This document shows positions 1 through 8,444 of a DNA stretch of 39,280 nt, in pieces. Positions within the stretch are counted from its first letter, which is position 1; every line of letters begins with the position of its first letter. Made by a program: the position numbers and the translations under genes. Where the stretch lies: positions 1 through 39,280 of the IMG/VR virus record IMGVR_UViG_3300042301_001935, one strand, 5' to 3'. The notes below the pieces were generated by a model that was given only the letters and a program-made list of their open reading frames with translations, ran no database searches and had not been told where the DNA came from. The stretch comes from a virus.

Positions 1-1633
1 TGAAGCCTATCTTCTTTAGCTTATCTAAAGCCTCGGTGTCTAACGAGCCGTCTGCTTTTTTCCAATTATCGTGGTATATAGTTCCCAAGTCTTCTAATAC
101 TCTAATAGGGTCTTCGGGATGTACAAAGTTTCCGTGCGCGTCTGTATAAGCAATCTCGCTATCCCTACCTGCTGTTGGGTCATAATCTTGCATCACCCAT
201 TTACCTTTAGAATCCTTTACCCACTCGTACTTCATATTACCCTTGTTATCTCTTTCTATACGCATCCCCGAAAAATCGCGTAAAAGAGTAGGGTTGACAG
301 GACCTTCTGATTTAAACTTGTCTGTGCTTGTTATTAAATCGTGAACCTCTTGGTATGCCAGCTCTCTATTTTTCATAGGGTCTGTCGACGCCTGCTCCGC
401 AAACTTCTGAAGCGAAGGGGACGACTTGATAATTTCTAGCGGCGCTTTTGAAGAACCGCCCAAACCATTAACATTTGACTTACTTTCTATTGGAGAAATA
501 ATAGGCGAATCTTTCTTGCCAACCACGCTTAACAATTCAGGCGCTTTAGCTACCATTTCAGCGGTTATTGGTTTTTGAGGCAATAAAGGCGCTTCTTTTT
601 GTGTAATCTTAGTAATGTTGGGCTGCTCAATAACACTAGGCGCTACTTGCGGGGCATTAGCAGTATTACTCTTGCCAACCACGCTTAATAATTCGGGCGC
701 CTTAGTTATTATTTCAGCAGTCATTGGCTTTTGAGGTAGTAAAGGCGCTTCTTTTTGAGCTATTTTAGCAATACTTGGTTGTTCAATAACATTAGGCGTT
801 ACTTGCGGGGTATTCATTGCCTTATTCTGCAATACCCCAAGAGGCTTTCCCAAGCCTAATCCGTTATCAAATTGAGGTTGACCGTATTGATTGTAGCCCG
901 TAATATTTGGGTTCAAAATCTTAGATAACGAAGTAGCGTTTGCTAAACTATTGGCAAACTCTTGTGTGCTTTTAGGCGTATTTACTGAATAATTTTGAGT
1001 CAATGCATCTGCGGATAAAGAAGATTGGTTGCCTTGAAACGCTTTTAACCACGCCGCATTATCCTCATTTGCGTTTTGCATTTTCATCCCCATCACTCCC
1101 GCGCCAACTACTCCCTTCATTCCCTCGTACTTGTTTCTCATTCCAGCTTCACCTAGTGCTTGTGCCGCCGCTGCTTTCTGTTGAAACGGTTGGTTCACAT
1201 TGTAATCCCACGCCTTATCTTGATATTCCGCATACTTATTCAACTCTCCTAACACCGCATTTTGACGTAATTGGTAGTCTTGGGCGGCGTTCAAACCTAA
1301 TTGGTTCTCTTGTCCCATTTGGTTAGAGTAAACTCCCGATAAAGCCGCTAGTGCCTCTACTCCGCTTGACGAATTTTGGTTAATGTCGTACAAGGCGTTT
1401 GCACTCGCTTGGTCAAGCCGTTGCTCCACGTTTGCTTGTCCCGCCATATTCATTGACGAAGCTAAGTTCTTTGAGCGATTTAACGCTTGGGTTTTTGCTT
1501 CGGGAATATTGTATGTAGGGCGTTCCAAGTTCTTTAAAATGTCCTTGGAACGTTGTGATTGCACGAGACCTGTAATTCCTTGCGTAATCGCGGGAATTGA
1601 ACTTATCGCAGCAAGAGCTAGGGGCGTAATCAT
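1..1633 (-). CDS. Virion-associated protein, C-terminus cut by window edge
   Basis: An open frame of 544 codons starts at an ATG at 1633-1631 and runs off the left end without a stop. The N-terminal 190 residues are Ala/Gln/Asn-rich and mostly helical, beginning MITPLALAAISSIP, the style of internal or ejected proteins of short-tailed phages. Residues about 270-373 are two copies of a 52-residue repeat, each containing APLLPQKP and APELLSVVGK. The last 130 residues change character and are charged (KYEWVKDSKGKWV). It is the last structural-type gene in the leftward series and has its own -7 boxes just upstream. Role as an internal virion or tail-tip protein is inference from position and composition; I do not recognise a named family. 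Confidence 0.7.
   Translation of the reverse strand, partial: MITPLALAAISSIPAITQGITGLVQSQRSKDILKNLERPTYNIPEAKTQALNRSKNLASSMNMAGQANVEQRLDQASANALYDINQNSSSGVEALAALSGVYSNQMGQENQLGLNAAQDYQLRQNAVLGELNKYAEYQDKAWDYNVNQPFQQKAAAAQALGEAGMRNKYEGMKGVVGAGVMGMKMQNANEDNAAWLKAFQGNQSSLSADALTQNYSVNTPKSTQEFANSLANATSLSKILNPNITGYNQYGQPQFDNGLGLGKPLGVLQNKAMNTPQVTPNVIEQPSIAKIAQKEAPLLPQKPMTAEIITKAPELLSVVGKSNTANAPQVAPSVIEQPNITKITQKEAPLLPQKPITAEMVAKAPELLSVVGKKDSPIISPIESKSNVNGLGGSSKAPLEIIKSSPSLQKFAEQASTDPMKNRELAYQEVHDLITSTDKFKSEGPVNPTLLRDFSGMRIERDNKGNMKYEWVKDSKGKWVMQDYDPTAGRDSEIAYTDAHGNFVHPEDPIRVLEDLGTIYHDNWKKADGSLDTEALDKLKKIGF
515..826 (-). repeat. Two tandem 156-bp repeats inside the left-end virion gene
   Basis: Two units start at 515 and 671 (plus-strand coordinates), both with CTTGCCAACCACGCTTAA. 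The period is exactly 156 bp, or 52 codons, so the reading frame is kept. The copies differ at scattered positions, many of them silent or conservative, which suggests an old duplication under protein selection rather than an assembly artefact. Confidence 0.85.
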
Positions 1634-1639
1634 AATAAA

Positions 1640-1660
1640 CAAATTTAAGATACAAATTTA
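1640..1660 (-). promoter_or_regulatory. Two tandem -7 boxes for the left-end virion gene
   Basis: On the minus strand TAAATTTG occurs twice, at 1660-1653 and 1647-1640, both matching the Bacteroidota -7 consensus TAnnTTTG. The nearer box lies 6 nt before the ATG at 1633. Each has a TTG 15 nt upstream, shorter than the usual 19 nt. They stand back to back with the plus-strand promoter of the non-coding RNA. Confidence 0.5.
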
Positions 1661-1672
1661 AGCAAAATTTTG

Positions 1673-1702
1673 TTGCAAATGTTAAAAATTCACATATCTT
1701 TG
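1673..1702 (+). promoter_or_regulatory. Consensus Bacteroidota promoter for a non-coding RNA
   Basis: TTG at 1673-1675, a 19-nt spacer, then TATCTTTG at 1695-1702. This is an exact match to the TTG-N19-TAnnTTTG promoter of Bacteroidota. It predicts a start near 1707-1709, exactly where the 5' arm of the RNA helix begins. It is one of only two plus-strand promoters I see. Confidence 0.8.
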
Positions 1703-1707
1703 TAACG

Positions 1708-1838
1708 GTCAATGTTATTGGATATTTAAGTGCTTACATTCGCGCAATGAAATTCCTCGAAAGAGGCAAAGAACCCGCAAGCAGATGTAATCATTTAATC
1801 TTGCAATAGCATTGACCCGCAAATAGCGGGTTTTTTGT
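1708..1838 (+). ncRNA. Phage-encoded structured small RNA, about 130 nt
   Basis: The transcript predicted from the promoter folds into a long imperfect rod. Its 5' end GGTCAATGTTATT (1707-1719) pairs with AATAGCATTGACC (1805-1817): 13 bp with one G-U pair. Inside, after a small loop and a bulge, TAAGTG pairs with CATTTA, then TTACAT pairs with ATGTAA. The tip is CCTC-GAAA-GAGG, a GNRA tetraloop hairpin, flanked by a large asymmetric bubble. A terminator hairpin plus T-run follows at once. No gene-length frame is present; a 20-codon ATG frame (1747-1809) lies inside the fold. I do not recognise a family. A 6S-like RNA-polymerase decoy, an antisense regulator or an RNA acting on host defence are possibilities only. 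Confidence 0.7.
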
Positions 1839-1841
1839 TTT
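1816..1841 (+). terminator. Intrinsic terminator of the small RNA
   Basis: CCCGC-AAATA-GCGGG (1816-1830) followed by TTTTTTGTTTT. The first stem base is shared with the end of the RNA's basal helix, so the two stems stack or compete. Confidence 0.85.
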
Positions 1842-2090
1842 AGTTACCTAGACCAACGAAGTAGAGGGACAAACGAAAGACCTAGAACATATCTAGGACA
1901 CCAACAGTCAAGGGTGAGGAAGATGACCAAACTTCAATCAGAAACGATTGTTGGAACGAGTAAATGCCTCTTTAGGGGCGGAGAATATACTTTTCGACTA
2001 GGGGCTTTTCTTTCTTCTCTCTTTACGTTTGTTGGTTCTTGCTTTTCTCTGTTCTTTCTTTGTTTAATCACTTCACCGCACACTTATTAA
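1842..2090. other. Non-coding stretch with several small hairpins
   Basis: No convincing coding frame. Read on the plus strand it can form CCTAG/CTAGG (near 1890-1907), CCAACAGTC/GATTGTTGG (9 bp with one G-U pair), an alternative CAATC/GATTG, and GCCTC-TTTA-GGGGC (near 1968-1981, one U-G pair). The G-U pairs would be mismatches on the other strand, so any RNA is more likely plus-strand. Positions 2005-2070 are a pyrimidine-rich tract. No clear promoter of its own; it may be read through from the RNA gene upstream. Confidence 0.4.
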
Positions 2091-2123
2091 AACAAAAAAA
2101 CCACCTCAATCAAGAAGTGGTTT
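2091..2123 (-). terminator. Intrinsic terminator after the DUF1508 gene
   Basis: On the minus strand AAACCAC pairs with GTGGTTT (stem 2123-2098), followed by a T-run with TTTTTTTG. It lies 20 nt past the stop of the gene at 2143-2436. Confidence 0.8.
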
Positions 2124-2142
2124 CGTTTCATCTTTCGTGAAA

Positions 2143-2436
2143 TTAGTTCGTTTGTTTCACTATTTTGAATAGCTTGTAAATGGCTTCGGATTTGCCTTCA
2201 TACCTTGCATCAATAGAATCCACGTAGGTTTCAAATATCGCTTTATCCGAAGTACAAGAATTAAACATTTGCGACAAACCCGTTCTATACACCGCCACCA
2301 AATTAACCTTCACCGCCTTCGGACTTTCAAGCACCTCGCTAGTCATTAACGGTTCACCATTGCCAGCAACAAGTTGCGTTCTAAAGCCATTCTTAGCGTC
2401 TTTGATAAGAATGTAAGGGAATTTCTTTTTTGCCAT
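2143..2436 (-). CDS. DUF1508 (YegP-like) small protein
   Basis: A 97-residue protein starting MAKKKFPYILIKDAKNGFR. The pattern of a beta-strand, KDA.NGFR, then L.A.NGEPL..SE.L.S is that of the DUF1508/YegP fold, usually a compact alpha/beta unit of unknown function. Here a single copy is followed by a helical tail. The ATG at 2436 is chosen because an upstream in-frame TTG at 2457 lies inside the -7 promoter box. It has its own promoter and terminator, so it is a one-gene unit between two virion genes. The role is unknown; a minor virion or assembly factor is conceivable from position. Confidence 0.7.
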   Translation of the reverse strand: MAKKKFPYILIKDAKNGFRTQLVAGNGEPLMTSEVLESPKAVKVNLVAVYRTGLSQMFNSCTSDKAIFETYVDSIDARYEGKSEAIYKLFKIVKQTN

Positions 2437-2446
2437 TTGTGTAATT

Positions 2447-2462
2447 ATTTTGAGCAAATGTA
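2447..2462 (-). promoter_or_regulatory. Late-type promoter, extended -7 motif
   Basis: TACATTTG (2462-2455, minus) followed by CTCAAAA. The same TAnnTTTGCTCAAA core lies before the 1227-aa tail gene and before the portal gene. It puts the start of transcription about 13 nt before the ATG at 2436. Confidence 0.65.
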
Positions 2463-2502
2463 TAGCAAGTTGGTTAGCAGAAAAGCCAAAATATCTTAAT
2501 TA

Positions 2503-5500
2503 TCACTCCACACTTTCACTTGGCACATAACTAACCTTTATGCTAAACAGTATCACCCTCTCACTACTCGTAACACTTATCTTTTGTAGCGAACTATAAC
2601 ACCTCAATATCCTACCGTTTACCCTCGCTAGTTCCGTAGTTTTCAAGTATGGAACACCAGCCGCTACGTTTAATTCATCCCTAGTTACATCACTCCAATA
2701 GCCGTTTTCGTACAACTTGAATAGAGTGTTTGCGATAGTGGTTTTCATTGCGCTATAACTTGCTTGGGCGCTTACATCTATCTCGACAGTCGGGGCTTGG
2801 TTAATTCGCAGTCCTAGATTCAATGGTACTTTCATATAATTAGGTACTGCATTGAAGGGGTTTGTTACCGAGAATGTTCTTGGCACACCAAAGAAGTCAA
2901 GAGGGTCGCCACCGTTACTTTCATATAACTCCCCGCCTAGAAATTCTACCGAGTAGAAACCTAGATTTTCAGTCCATTCGGGGAAGTAGTCCACCTCACT
3001 TCTCCATCTGCCGTCTTTGTAATTAAACACCGCTCCGATAGCAGTTTCCCCTTGAATAAAGTAGCAACGGTACTCGTTATTGAATGAGTCGATAGCACTA
3101 TTTAATTCAGCACCCGCTTGTACGAATTGGGTTAGTTCTAAAGTCCTTTTATTGAACTTAAACTCTCCATCCGATATATCTTGTTGCCCGTTGTTTAATG
3201 AGCGAATAAAGACACCGCTATGGAAGTCGTAGTAGAATAATTGTCCGTCCACCACTCTTACGCTTGTCTTGTGGATAGTTCCGTAGAGCGTGTCGTAAGG
3301 GTTAACACCACCGAATGTTTGGTTTCTCGGAGAGTAGGAGAGTTGGTTTTGACCATCCGCACCTACCGCTAAAGTTCTTTGTATGTAAATGCTTGTTTCC
3401 TTTCTTTCTTGTAAGACCTTTAGGGTATATCCGTTAATTATTATTCGGGTAATTTGACCGAACTGTTCGTCTAGGTCTACTTTGTTAAGAACGTCGAAAT
3501 CAAAAGAACAAATATTATTTTGAGTGGTATTGTCTATGAATGAGCCACCGTGAAGAACAGACGCCTTTAGTTGAGTTCTTTTGAAATTAGCGTTTTGAAT
3601 ACCTATGCGCCCGTAGTCACTTGCTTGTGATAGGTAGTAGTCGGAAACGCTTGGGTCTTCCACGTAGAACCTCCAAATAGAATCAACCGTTAAGTTCGTG
3701 TTTACTCTTTGAGATAGTCTAGGTCTAACGTACACATCACCAAAGTCTAGGTTCAAGAGGGCGTTAGTAGTGTCAGTTTGGTCGGTGCTAAAACTCATAC
3801 TAAGGTATGAAGCTAGAGTAGCATTGTTCGCAGTAGTAATCGTTGTTGTGTTAGTTGCGGGGTCGTAAACCGCGTCGGTTGCTACCGTAATTAATGGCAA
3901 ACCAACTAGGGGTGTAAACGTAAGGGTAAATGGAGAAACCGTTAAATAGTCTAAATTCCCCTCAACAACCCACACGTTATTACCTATTCCAGCTTGGGTA
4001 ACTATTTTTATAAAGTAGTCTTGACCTTCGTGCGCCTTTGTGTCGGTACTTGCGTTCAATATCCTTTTAATCTCCCCTATCTCAAACCACGGTTCTTCAA
4101 TAGTTTGTAAGTTAGGGGTGTAGATTTCAATTAAGAAACCCGTAGTTTCTCTATTGATAGTTTGGTAGTCGTATAATCTTACCCACACCGCTTCTTGACC
4201 ACCTACACCACCACTTGCATCGTATCTTAAAACTTCTAACTCGACATATCCATTTGCATAAGCGGGTAAGGATTGAACAAAAGAAGCGCTATCGGTTACT
4301 ACCCTTACAATATCACCTACTTGAATTTGGTGATTGATATTAGCACCATAAGCCGTTTCATAGTAATTGTCTAGGCTTAATTTATAAAGATTAGGAGAGG
4401 AAGGGTCGGTTGCTAGGTCGGTAACGGTTCGGTACTGAAAATCACGAATATTAGTTACCTTCCTAGTCATTATTTGGTAGTATTCCGCCCATTCGGGGGG
4501 TTTGTGACTTATCGTTAATCTAGGATAAACTGTATAAGGGCTATGAGTGTCTGCAAAAGTTGCAAAATCTTCTTGTGACGGGAATGGGACTTCTAAATTC
4601 ATATCGCTATTAGTAAGCACTCCGCCGCTTCTTAACCCCCTATCGTAGTATTGTATTCCAAACTCGTGTCTTGCCCCTTTTTTTAATGATTTCTTAGGTC
4701 TCGTTGGATAGAGAGAACCCATCGATGTTAGCGGTTGAACTACTAAAGCGGGGCTAATATCTAACTCCATTTTAATAGGCGAAGTAACTAGGTTTGTTGT
4801 TACCGTATAGCCTTGCGTTATTAAATAAGCAGCTAAAGCATCACCGATTGTTTCAATAATATATTCAGTCGCATCCGTAACACTTAATCCACTAACCGCC
4901 ACCATATCCGTTTGTGTGACGGTGTAAGTGAAGGTCTCGGTTAATCCACCACCTAAAGACGGATTATTTTTAAAAGTAAAAACGCAAATATCGCCTTCTT
5001 GATAAGGAAAAACCGCGCCCGCCAGCAAACTGCTTTGATTGATAATATCAAATGTATCACCTATACCCCCTAACCATTGATAAGCCACTCTAGGTGTCAT
5101 TATCGTAGTACCTCTTATTTCCTCTAAAACTCTTTCAGCCACTATGCTAATCTCAATCGGGTCGTAACCTTCTACAAAGTTTCCAAAAGCAATTTGATTA
5201 GTAGGCAATTTCTCTAAGTCGTCAGCCACTTGCGGAACTCTATCATAACCCCTTAATGTTTCCATCAAGCCTAACGGTTTAATAGCGTTGTTGCCGTCAA
5301 ATACTACGGGGTAAGTCGTGTCATTTGCTATACCCAAAATAGTCTTGTCCAGCTCCGTAAATATTCCGAATTGACCGTTGTTCAAGTTTCTTACCGCAAC
5401 CCGAATAGTTTTCACTAACTCGCTACCCGTCGGAATGCTTAGATTTAACACGTTATCGGCGTTAGGGTCTAAATAGTTCCTTCCGCTTATAAACTCCCAC

Positions 5501-6186
5501 TCTTGCGGCACTATTAGCTTAGAGATAGGCGACCACGTACTCTCTTGGTTCTCTTGGTACACCCATTGAACCGAAAATTGGTAGAGCGACCCGTACAGTT
5601 TGTTTGAATCTCCACTACTATCAAATTCCAACAAATCATTTGAAGTATAAGAAGGGTATTTTATGAAGTCTAGCAACTGCTCGGTAGTCGTGTACGTGCC
5701 ATCTATTGCCGCTTGAATGTTTAGATTTCTCGGAGGATTGAACTGCCATATACCATCTACGTTCTTCAAGTAAGACTCGAAGTAACCATCCGTCCAATAT
5801 AAAATTCCATTCACCACCCTTGCGCCTACTATCTTATTCGCTATTTGCAAATTGAGAAGCGCGTCCGTTAGAACTAAAGTAAAAGTATTGTCAGTAGTGT
5901 CGTACTGAAAGATAGAATGGTCGTCGTTTGAGTTGTGTACGAAGAAAATAATTGAGTTTGCTTCCACCCACGGGCAAGACCCTATAATGGTATTAGTACC
6001 CGCTGGTAAATCCCCGTTCTCATAAAGAAGGTTTCCCGTCATTGATACTAGCGCACCATCTTCACCTTCGGATGCGTTACCGCTACGGGCGTAAAGGGCG
6101 GTTCTATAATCTCCTTGCGCTATTGCTCTTTCGGTGCTATCGGTGTCTATACCGCCGTAGAAGAACGACTCTTGACTTTCTTTCAT
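2503..6186 (-). CDS. Giant tail protein (1227 aa), muzzle/hub-like
   Basis: The largest gene of the window, ATG at 6186. The N-terminus has the pattern GGIDTDSTERAIAQGDYRTA, followed by NASEGEDGALVSMTGN. I recall this layout (a G.D.D......G.YR.A motif then a GxLxxxxGN motif) from large tail proteins of short-tailed Bacteroidota phages, including crAss-like ones; this is memory, not a search. The rest is beta-rich with many Tyr/Asn/Thr residues and no cysteine cluster or transmembrane segment. It follows the three adaptor/ring-like genes, the right place for a distal tail or muzzle component. It is transcribed as its own unit from a late-type promoter. It could instead be a receptor-binding or tail-hub protein. 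Confidence 0.65.
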   Translation of the reverse strand: MKESQESFFYGGIDTDSTERAIAQGDYRTALYARSGNASEGEDGALVSMTGNLLYENGDLPAGTNTIIGSCPWVEANSIIFFVHNSNDDHSIFQYDTTDNTFTLVLTDALLNLQIANKIVGARVVNGILYWTDGYFESYLKNVDGIWQFNPPRNLNIQAAIDGTYTTTEQLLDFIKYPSYTSNDLLEFDSSGDSNKLYGSLYQFSVQWVYQENQESTWSPISKLIVPQEWEFISGRNYLDPNADNVLNLSIPTGSELVKTIRVAVRNLNNGQFGIFTELDKTILGIANDTTYPVVFDGNNAIKPLGLMETLRGYDRVPQVADDLEKLPTNQIAFGNFVEGYDPIEISIVAERVLEEIRGTTIMTPRVAYQWLGGIGDTFDIINQSSLLAGAVFPYQEGDICVFTFKNNPSLGGGLTETFTYTVTQTDMVAVSGLSVTDATEYIIETIGDALAAYLITQGYTVTTNLVTSPIKMELDISPALVVQPLTSMGSLYPTRPKKSLKKGARHEFGIQYYDRGLRSGGVLTNSDMNLEVPFPSQEDFATFADTHSPYTVYPRLTISHKPPEWAEYYQIMTRKVTNIRDFQYRTVTDLATDPSSPNLYKLSLDNYYETAYGANINHQIQVGDIVRVVTDSASFVQSLPAYANGYVELEVLRYDASGGVGGQEAVWVRLYDYQTINRETTGFLIEIYTPNLQTIEEPWFEIGEIKRILNASTDTKAHEGQDYFIKIVTQAGIGNNVWVVEGNLDYLTVSPFTLTFTPLVGLPLITVATDAVYDPATNTTTITTANNATLASYLSMSFSTDQTDTTNALLNLDFGDVYVRPRLSQRVNTNLTVDSIWRFYVEDPSVSDYYLSQASDYGRIGIQNANFKRTQLKASVLHGGSFIDNTTQNNICSFDFDVLNKVDLDEQFGQITRIIINGYTLKVLQERKETSIYIQRTLAVGADGQNQLSYSPRNQTFGGVNPYDTLYGTIHKTSVRVVDGQLFYYDFHSGVFIRSLNNGQQDISDGEFKFNKRTLELTQFVQAGAELNSAIDSFNNEYRCYFIQGETAIGAVFNYKDGRWRSEVDYFPEWTENLGFYSVEFLGGELYESNGGDPLDFFGVPRTFSVTNPFNAVPNYMKVPLNLGLRINQAPTVEIDVSAQASYSAMKTTIANTLFKLYENGYWSDVTRDELNVAAGVPYLKTTELARVNGRILRCYSSLQKISVTSSERVILFSIKVSYVPSESVE

Positions 6187-6195
6187 TGGGAATTT

Positions 6196-6210
6196 CTTTG
6201 AGCAAAGATA
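6196..6210 (-). promoter_or_regulatory. Late-type promoter of the giant tail gene
   Basis: TATCTTTG (6210-6203, minus) followed by CTCAAAG, the shared extended motif. The ATG lies 16 nt downstream. The box directly abuts the T-run of the preceding terminator. Confidence 0.7.
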
Positions 6211-6211
6211 A

Positions 6212-6244
6212 TAAAAAAAGGGTGCTAACCGTAGTTAAACACCC
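6212..6244 (-). terminator. Intrinsic terminator after the adaptor operon
   Basis: On the minus strand GGGTG pairs with CACCC (6244-6220), and inside it TAAC-TACG-GTTA forms a UACG-capped stem. Seven T follow. From here to 6397 I see no gene. Confidence 0.85.
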
Positions 6245-6397
6245 TCTCTTTATCTATGATAACACGCAAGTTTCTAATCTGTTCACAAAGATGCAATGTT
6301 CAAGGAAAGTGAACAAGCCAAGAAAAGTTAATAGATAGCTTTACGAGTAAGTGATAAAAGCAAGTATATAGCTTTACAAAATACATAACGCATTGAC

Positions 6398-7132
6398 TTA
6401 TCTGAGCGTAAAACCCGAACTTTTGTATAAATTATCTAGTAACTCACTGACTGTCGGTGACTTAGCAAGAATATTAGCGTCCCAAACAGTTTCCTTATAT
6501 TGTCTTTCGTAGTCCTTGCTCATACTAAACAATCTTTCGTTATCGCTTAACTCCGCACATTTCCACATCAACAAATTTCTAAAAGCATCCACGTAAGCAA
6601 GTGGTACAAACGTATCTTCATTCACGTTCCTACCCATACTCAAATACTCAATTACTCCCAAACCTATCGGAATGCTCTCGCTAAATAATATTCTTCTTCT
6701 TTGCCAGTCTACTCTGTAATAATTGACGTTCTTACCTCCGCCCTCTCCATATCTTGTGTATTGTCCCCAAGCGTAACTTGGTACTCCACCGCTTGTCTGC
6801 GCTAGGTTATTTGTTGGGGCTTCACAAGGTTCGGGATAATCCGTTAAATCTAAAGTGTCGTCTTGCGTTAAAGTCCATATTCTTTTGTTGTCACGATAAC
6901 CAACCTTTCCTAACGCTACAAAGTCAGACGGTAAGTTCCAAACCCTATTCGCTAAATTGATAGGAATTTCAATAGTAATAACCGACGGCATATTAAAGCC
7001 TTGCATCTTCTCGGAATAAGAAGAAGTTGCTACCTCTAAAATATCCATATAATCCGTAGTAGATACCCCGAAGTTCTTTAATCGGTTTATCGTACTCAAT
7101 ACTATATTTCCTATTGTCTTTTCAGCGTCCAT
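6398..7132 (-). CDS. Adaptor/ring-like tail protein 3
   Basis: 244 residues, ATG at 7132, sharing one base with the stop of the previous gene. It starts with a helix-rich segment (TIGNIVLSTINRLKNFGV), then a beta-rich core with WNLPSDF and a C-terminal helical part (FRNLLMWKCAELSDNERLF). A helical N-terminus, beta core and late helix with 'pLa..DA.rnLLmwkcAE' is typical of head-to-tail connector proteins of podoviruses. It is the last of three such genes in a row. The function is inferred from order, size and fold pattern; no specific family can be named with confidence. Confidence 0.5.
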   Translation of the reverse strand: MDAEKTIGNIVLSTINRLKNFGVSTTDYMDILEVATSSYSEKMQGFNMPSVITIEIPINLANRVWNLPSDFVALGKVGYRDNKRIWTLTQDDTLDLTDYPEPCEAPTNNLAQTSGGVPSYAWGQYTRYGEGGGKNVNYYRVDWQRRRILFSESIPIGLGVIEYLSMGRNVNEDTFVPLAYVDAFRNLLMWKCAELSDNERLFSMSKDYERQYKETVWDANILAKSPTVSELLDNLYKSSGFTLR

Positions 7133-7725
7133 TATTTAGCGGGTTGTGTTGGTTTATCCGTATCAGCGACTTTATTGTTGTAAATTTCTTCTAACTGACT
7201 CACGTTCTCACGCATCTTAGCCATAACCATTGAGAAGATTTCACTCTCCACTCCCTCTACACACACATTTGAATCTTCACCCAAATTAGCAAAGTCAGGA
7301 AGAATATCTAAAGTAACGGTAGTAGTATTAGGGTCGGAACTAAAGTATAATTTATTCTCTACTATATTCTTTGCCGTACACGTTACAAAAGGCATAATCT
7401 TAGCCATTATATTCGTTTGCTCTAGTCCGTTGCTTATTGGAATAAACTCCCCATTTAGCCCCGTAACCCAAACCACCCCATTCAAAAGATTAAGTGGTTT
7501 AACTGGAAGAACTACGTAGTAAGTATTGTTAGAAGTAACTACCGTTGCCGTATAAGACAAAGCCATATTGCGGACTTTCTTCTTGTTTTGAGTCGCTATA
7601 TCCGCGTACACCAAAGCAATAAGCCTATCTATTACTTGTTTAGGGTATTTACCTTGAACGTCGGCGGGAGCATCACCACCCGCTAGTCTGTTCTGTATAA
7701 GTTCTATCAATACTCTTTTCGTCAT
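7132..7725 (-). CDS. Adaptor/ring-like tail protein 2
   Basis: 197 residues, ATG at 7725, overlapping the upstream gene by 4 nt and the downstream gene by 1 nt. An N-terminal helical region (KRVLIELIQNRLAGG) is followed by strands (NTYYVVLPVKPLNLLNGVVWV) and a C-terminal helix that ends in a polar tail. Unrecognised, but its tight coupling to the two flanking adaptor-like genes suggests a stacked ring in the neck or tail. Confidence 0.45.
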   Translation of the reverse strand: MTKRVLIELIQNRLAGGDAPADVQGKYPKQVIDRLIALVYADIATQNKKKVRNMALSYTATVVTSNNTYYVVLPVKPLNLLNGVVWVTGLNGEFIPISNGLEQTNIMAKIMPFVTCTAKNIVENKLYFSSDPNTTTVTLDILPDFANLGEDSNVCVEGVESEIFSMVMAKMRENVSQLEEIYNNKVADTDKPTQPAK

Positions 7726-8444
7726 TGTCCTTGTGTAGTTGGTGAGGTTTGTAAGGTAAATTCACTACGTATCTTCTTAGAGAAGTCTTGGATAATCAAA
7801 TTAGCCAAATCGTTATACACCGCCAAAGGATACTCAAACTCCACACTTTGACTTGGTGTGCCAGCGGGTAAAACAGAAGAGTTTACGTGTACTTCATTAG
7901 GCGGCAAGTAAACAACTACTCCGTCAATCAAGTCGTAGTCGAAATTAGGATTGGTCGGGTTCTTTACATACGTAAAAGCTACCGATTGAATACCTAGAGG
8001 TCTAACCAAGAACTTATCATTCTCGTCTACTGCGATTGGATTGTCCATTGTAGGTGCGAGTAGTTCGGTTGAAATTCGGTAATTGAAATCTTGTTGGTCA
8101 ATGAACTGAACCATTCTTGCGTTGGACGAGAATCCTCCGCAATTATTAAGGTACTGCATATAACTTGACCTCGCAAAGTAGTAGTAGTCTTCGGGGTATT
8201 CTCCATAGCCATAAGAATCTAAGGTGATAGCGGGGTAATCGGGGCTGCCTAGAGTAATAATAAACGGTTGAAGGTCGCGGGAAATCTCCCTCTTTTCTTC
8301 AAACACCTTCAACAACTCATTCATCTTGATAATGTTTACCCAAGATATAGTGTTATTGAAGTTGTACGGGGTTACATACGCCCCGTACTGGTCTTTATTG
8401 AGTATCTCTAGTACCCTTGTGTATATATCCCCTAAATTGAGCAT
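7722..8444 (-). CDS. Adaptor/ring-like tail protein 1
   Basis: 240 residues, ATG at 8444 overlapping the stop of the Ig-like gene by one base (TAATG). It opens with a helix (GDIYTRVLEILNK), has a Tyr-rich stretch (YGEYPEDYYYFARSS) and ends with a helix plus a Ser/Thr/Gln tail. The pattern 'L..P.DYYYF..s.Y' recurs in connector proteins of Bacteroidota podoviruses as I remember them. Assigned as a head-tail adaptor by position and architecture, not by a proven match. Confidence 0.5.
   Translation of the reverse strand: MLNLGDIYTRVLEILNKDQYGAYVTPYNFNNTISWVNIIKMNELLKVFEEKREISRDLQPFIITLGSPDYPAITLDSYGYGEYPEDYYYFARSSYMQYLNNCGGFSSNARMVQFIDQQDFNYRISTELLAPTMDNPIAVDENDKFLVRPLGIQSVAFTYVKNPTNPNFDYDLIDGVVVYLPPNEVHVNSSVLPAGTPSQSVEFEYPLAVYNDLANLIIQDFSKKIRSEFTLQTSPTTQGQ

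Noticed and set aside
1747-1809. 20-codon frame (MKFLERGKEPASR...) inside the small RNA
   Set aside because: Its start and body are buried in paired bases; kept as a note, not a gene.
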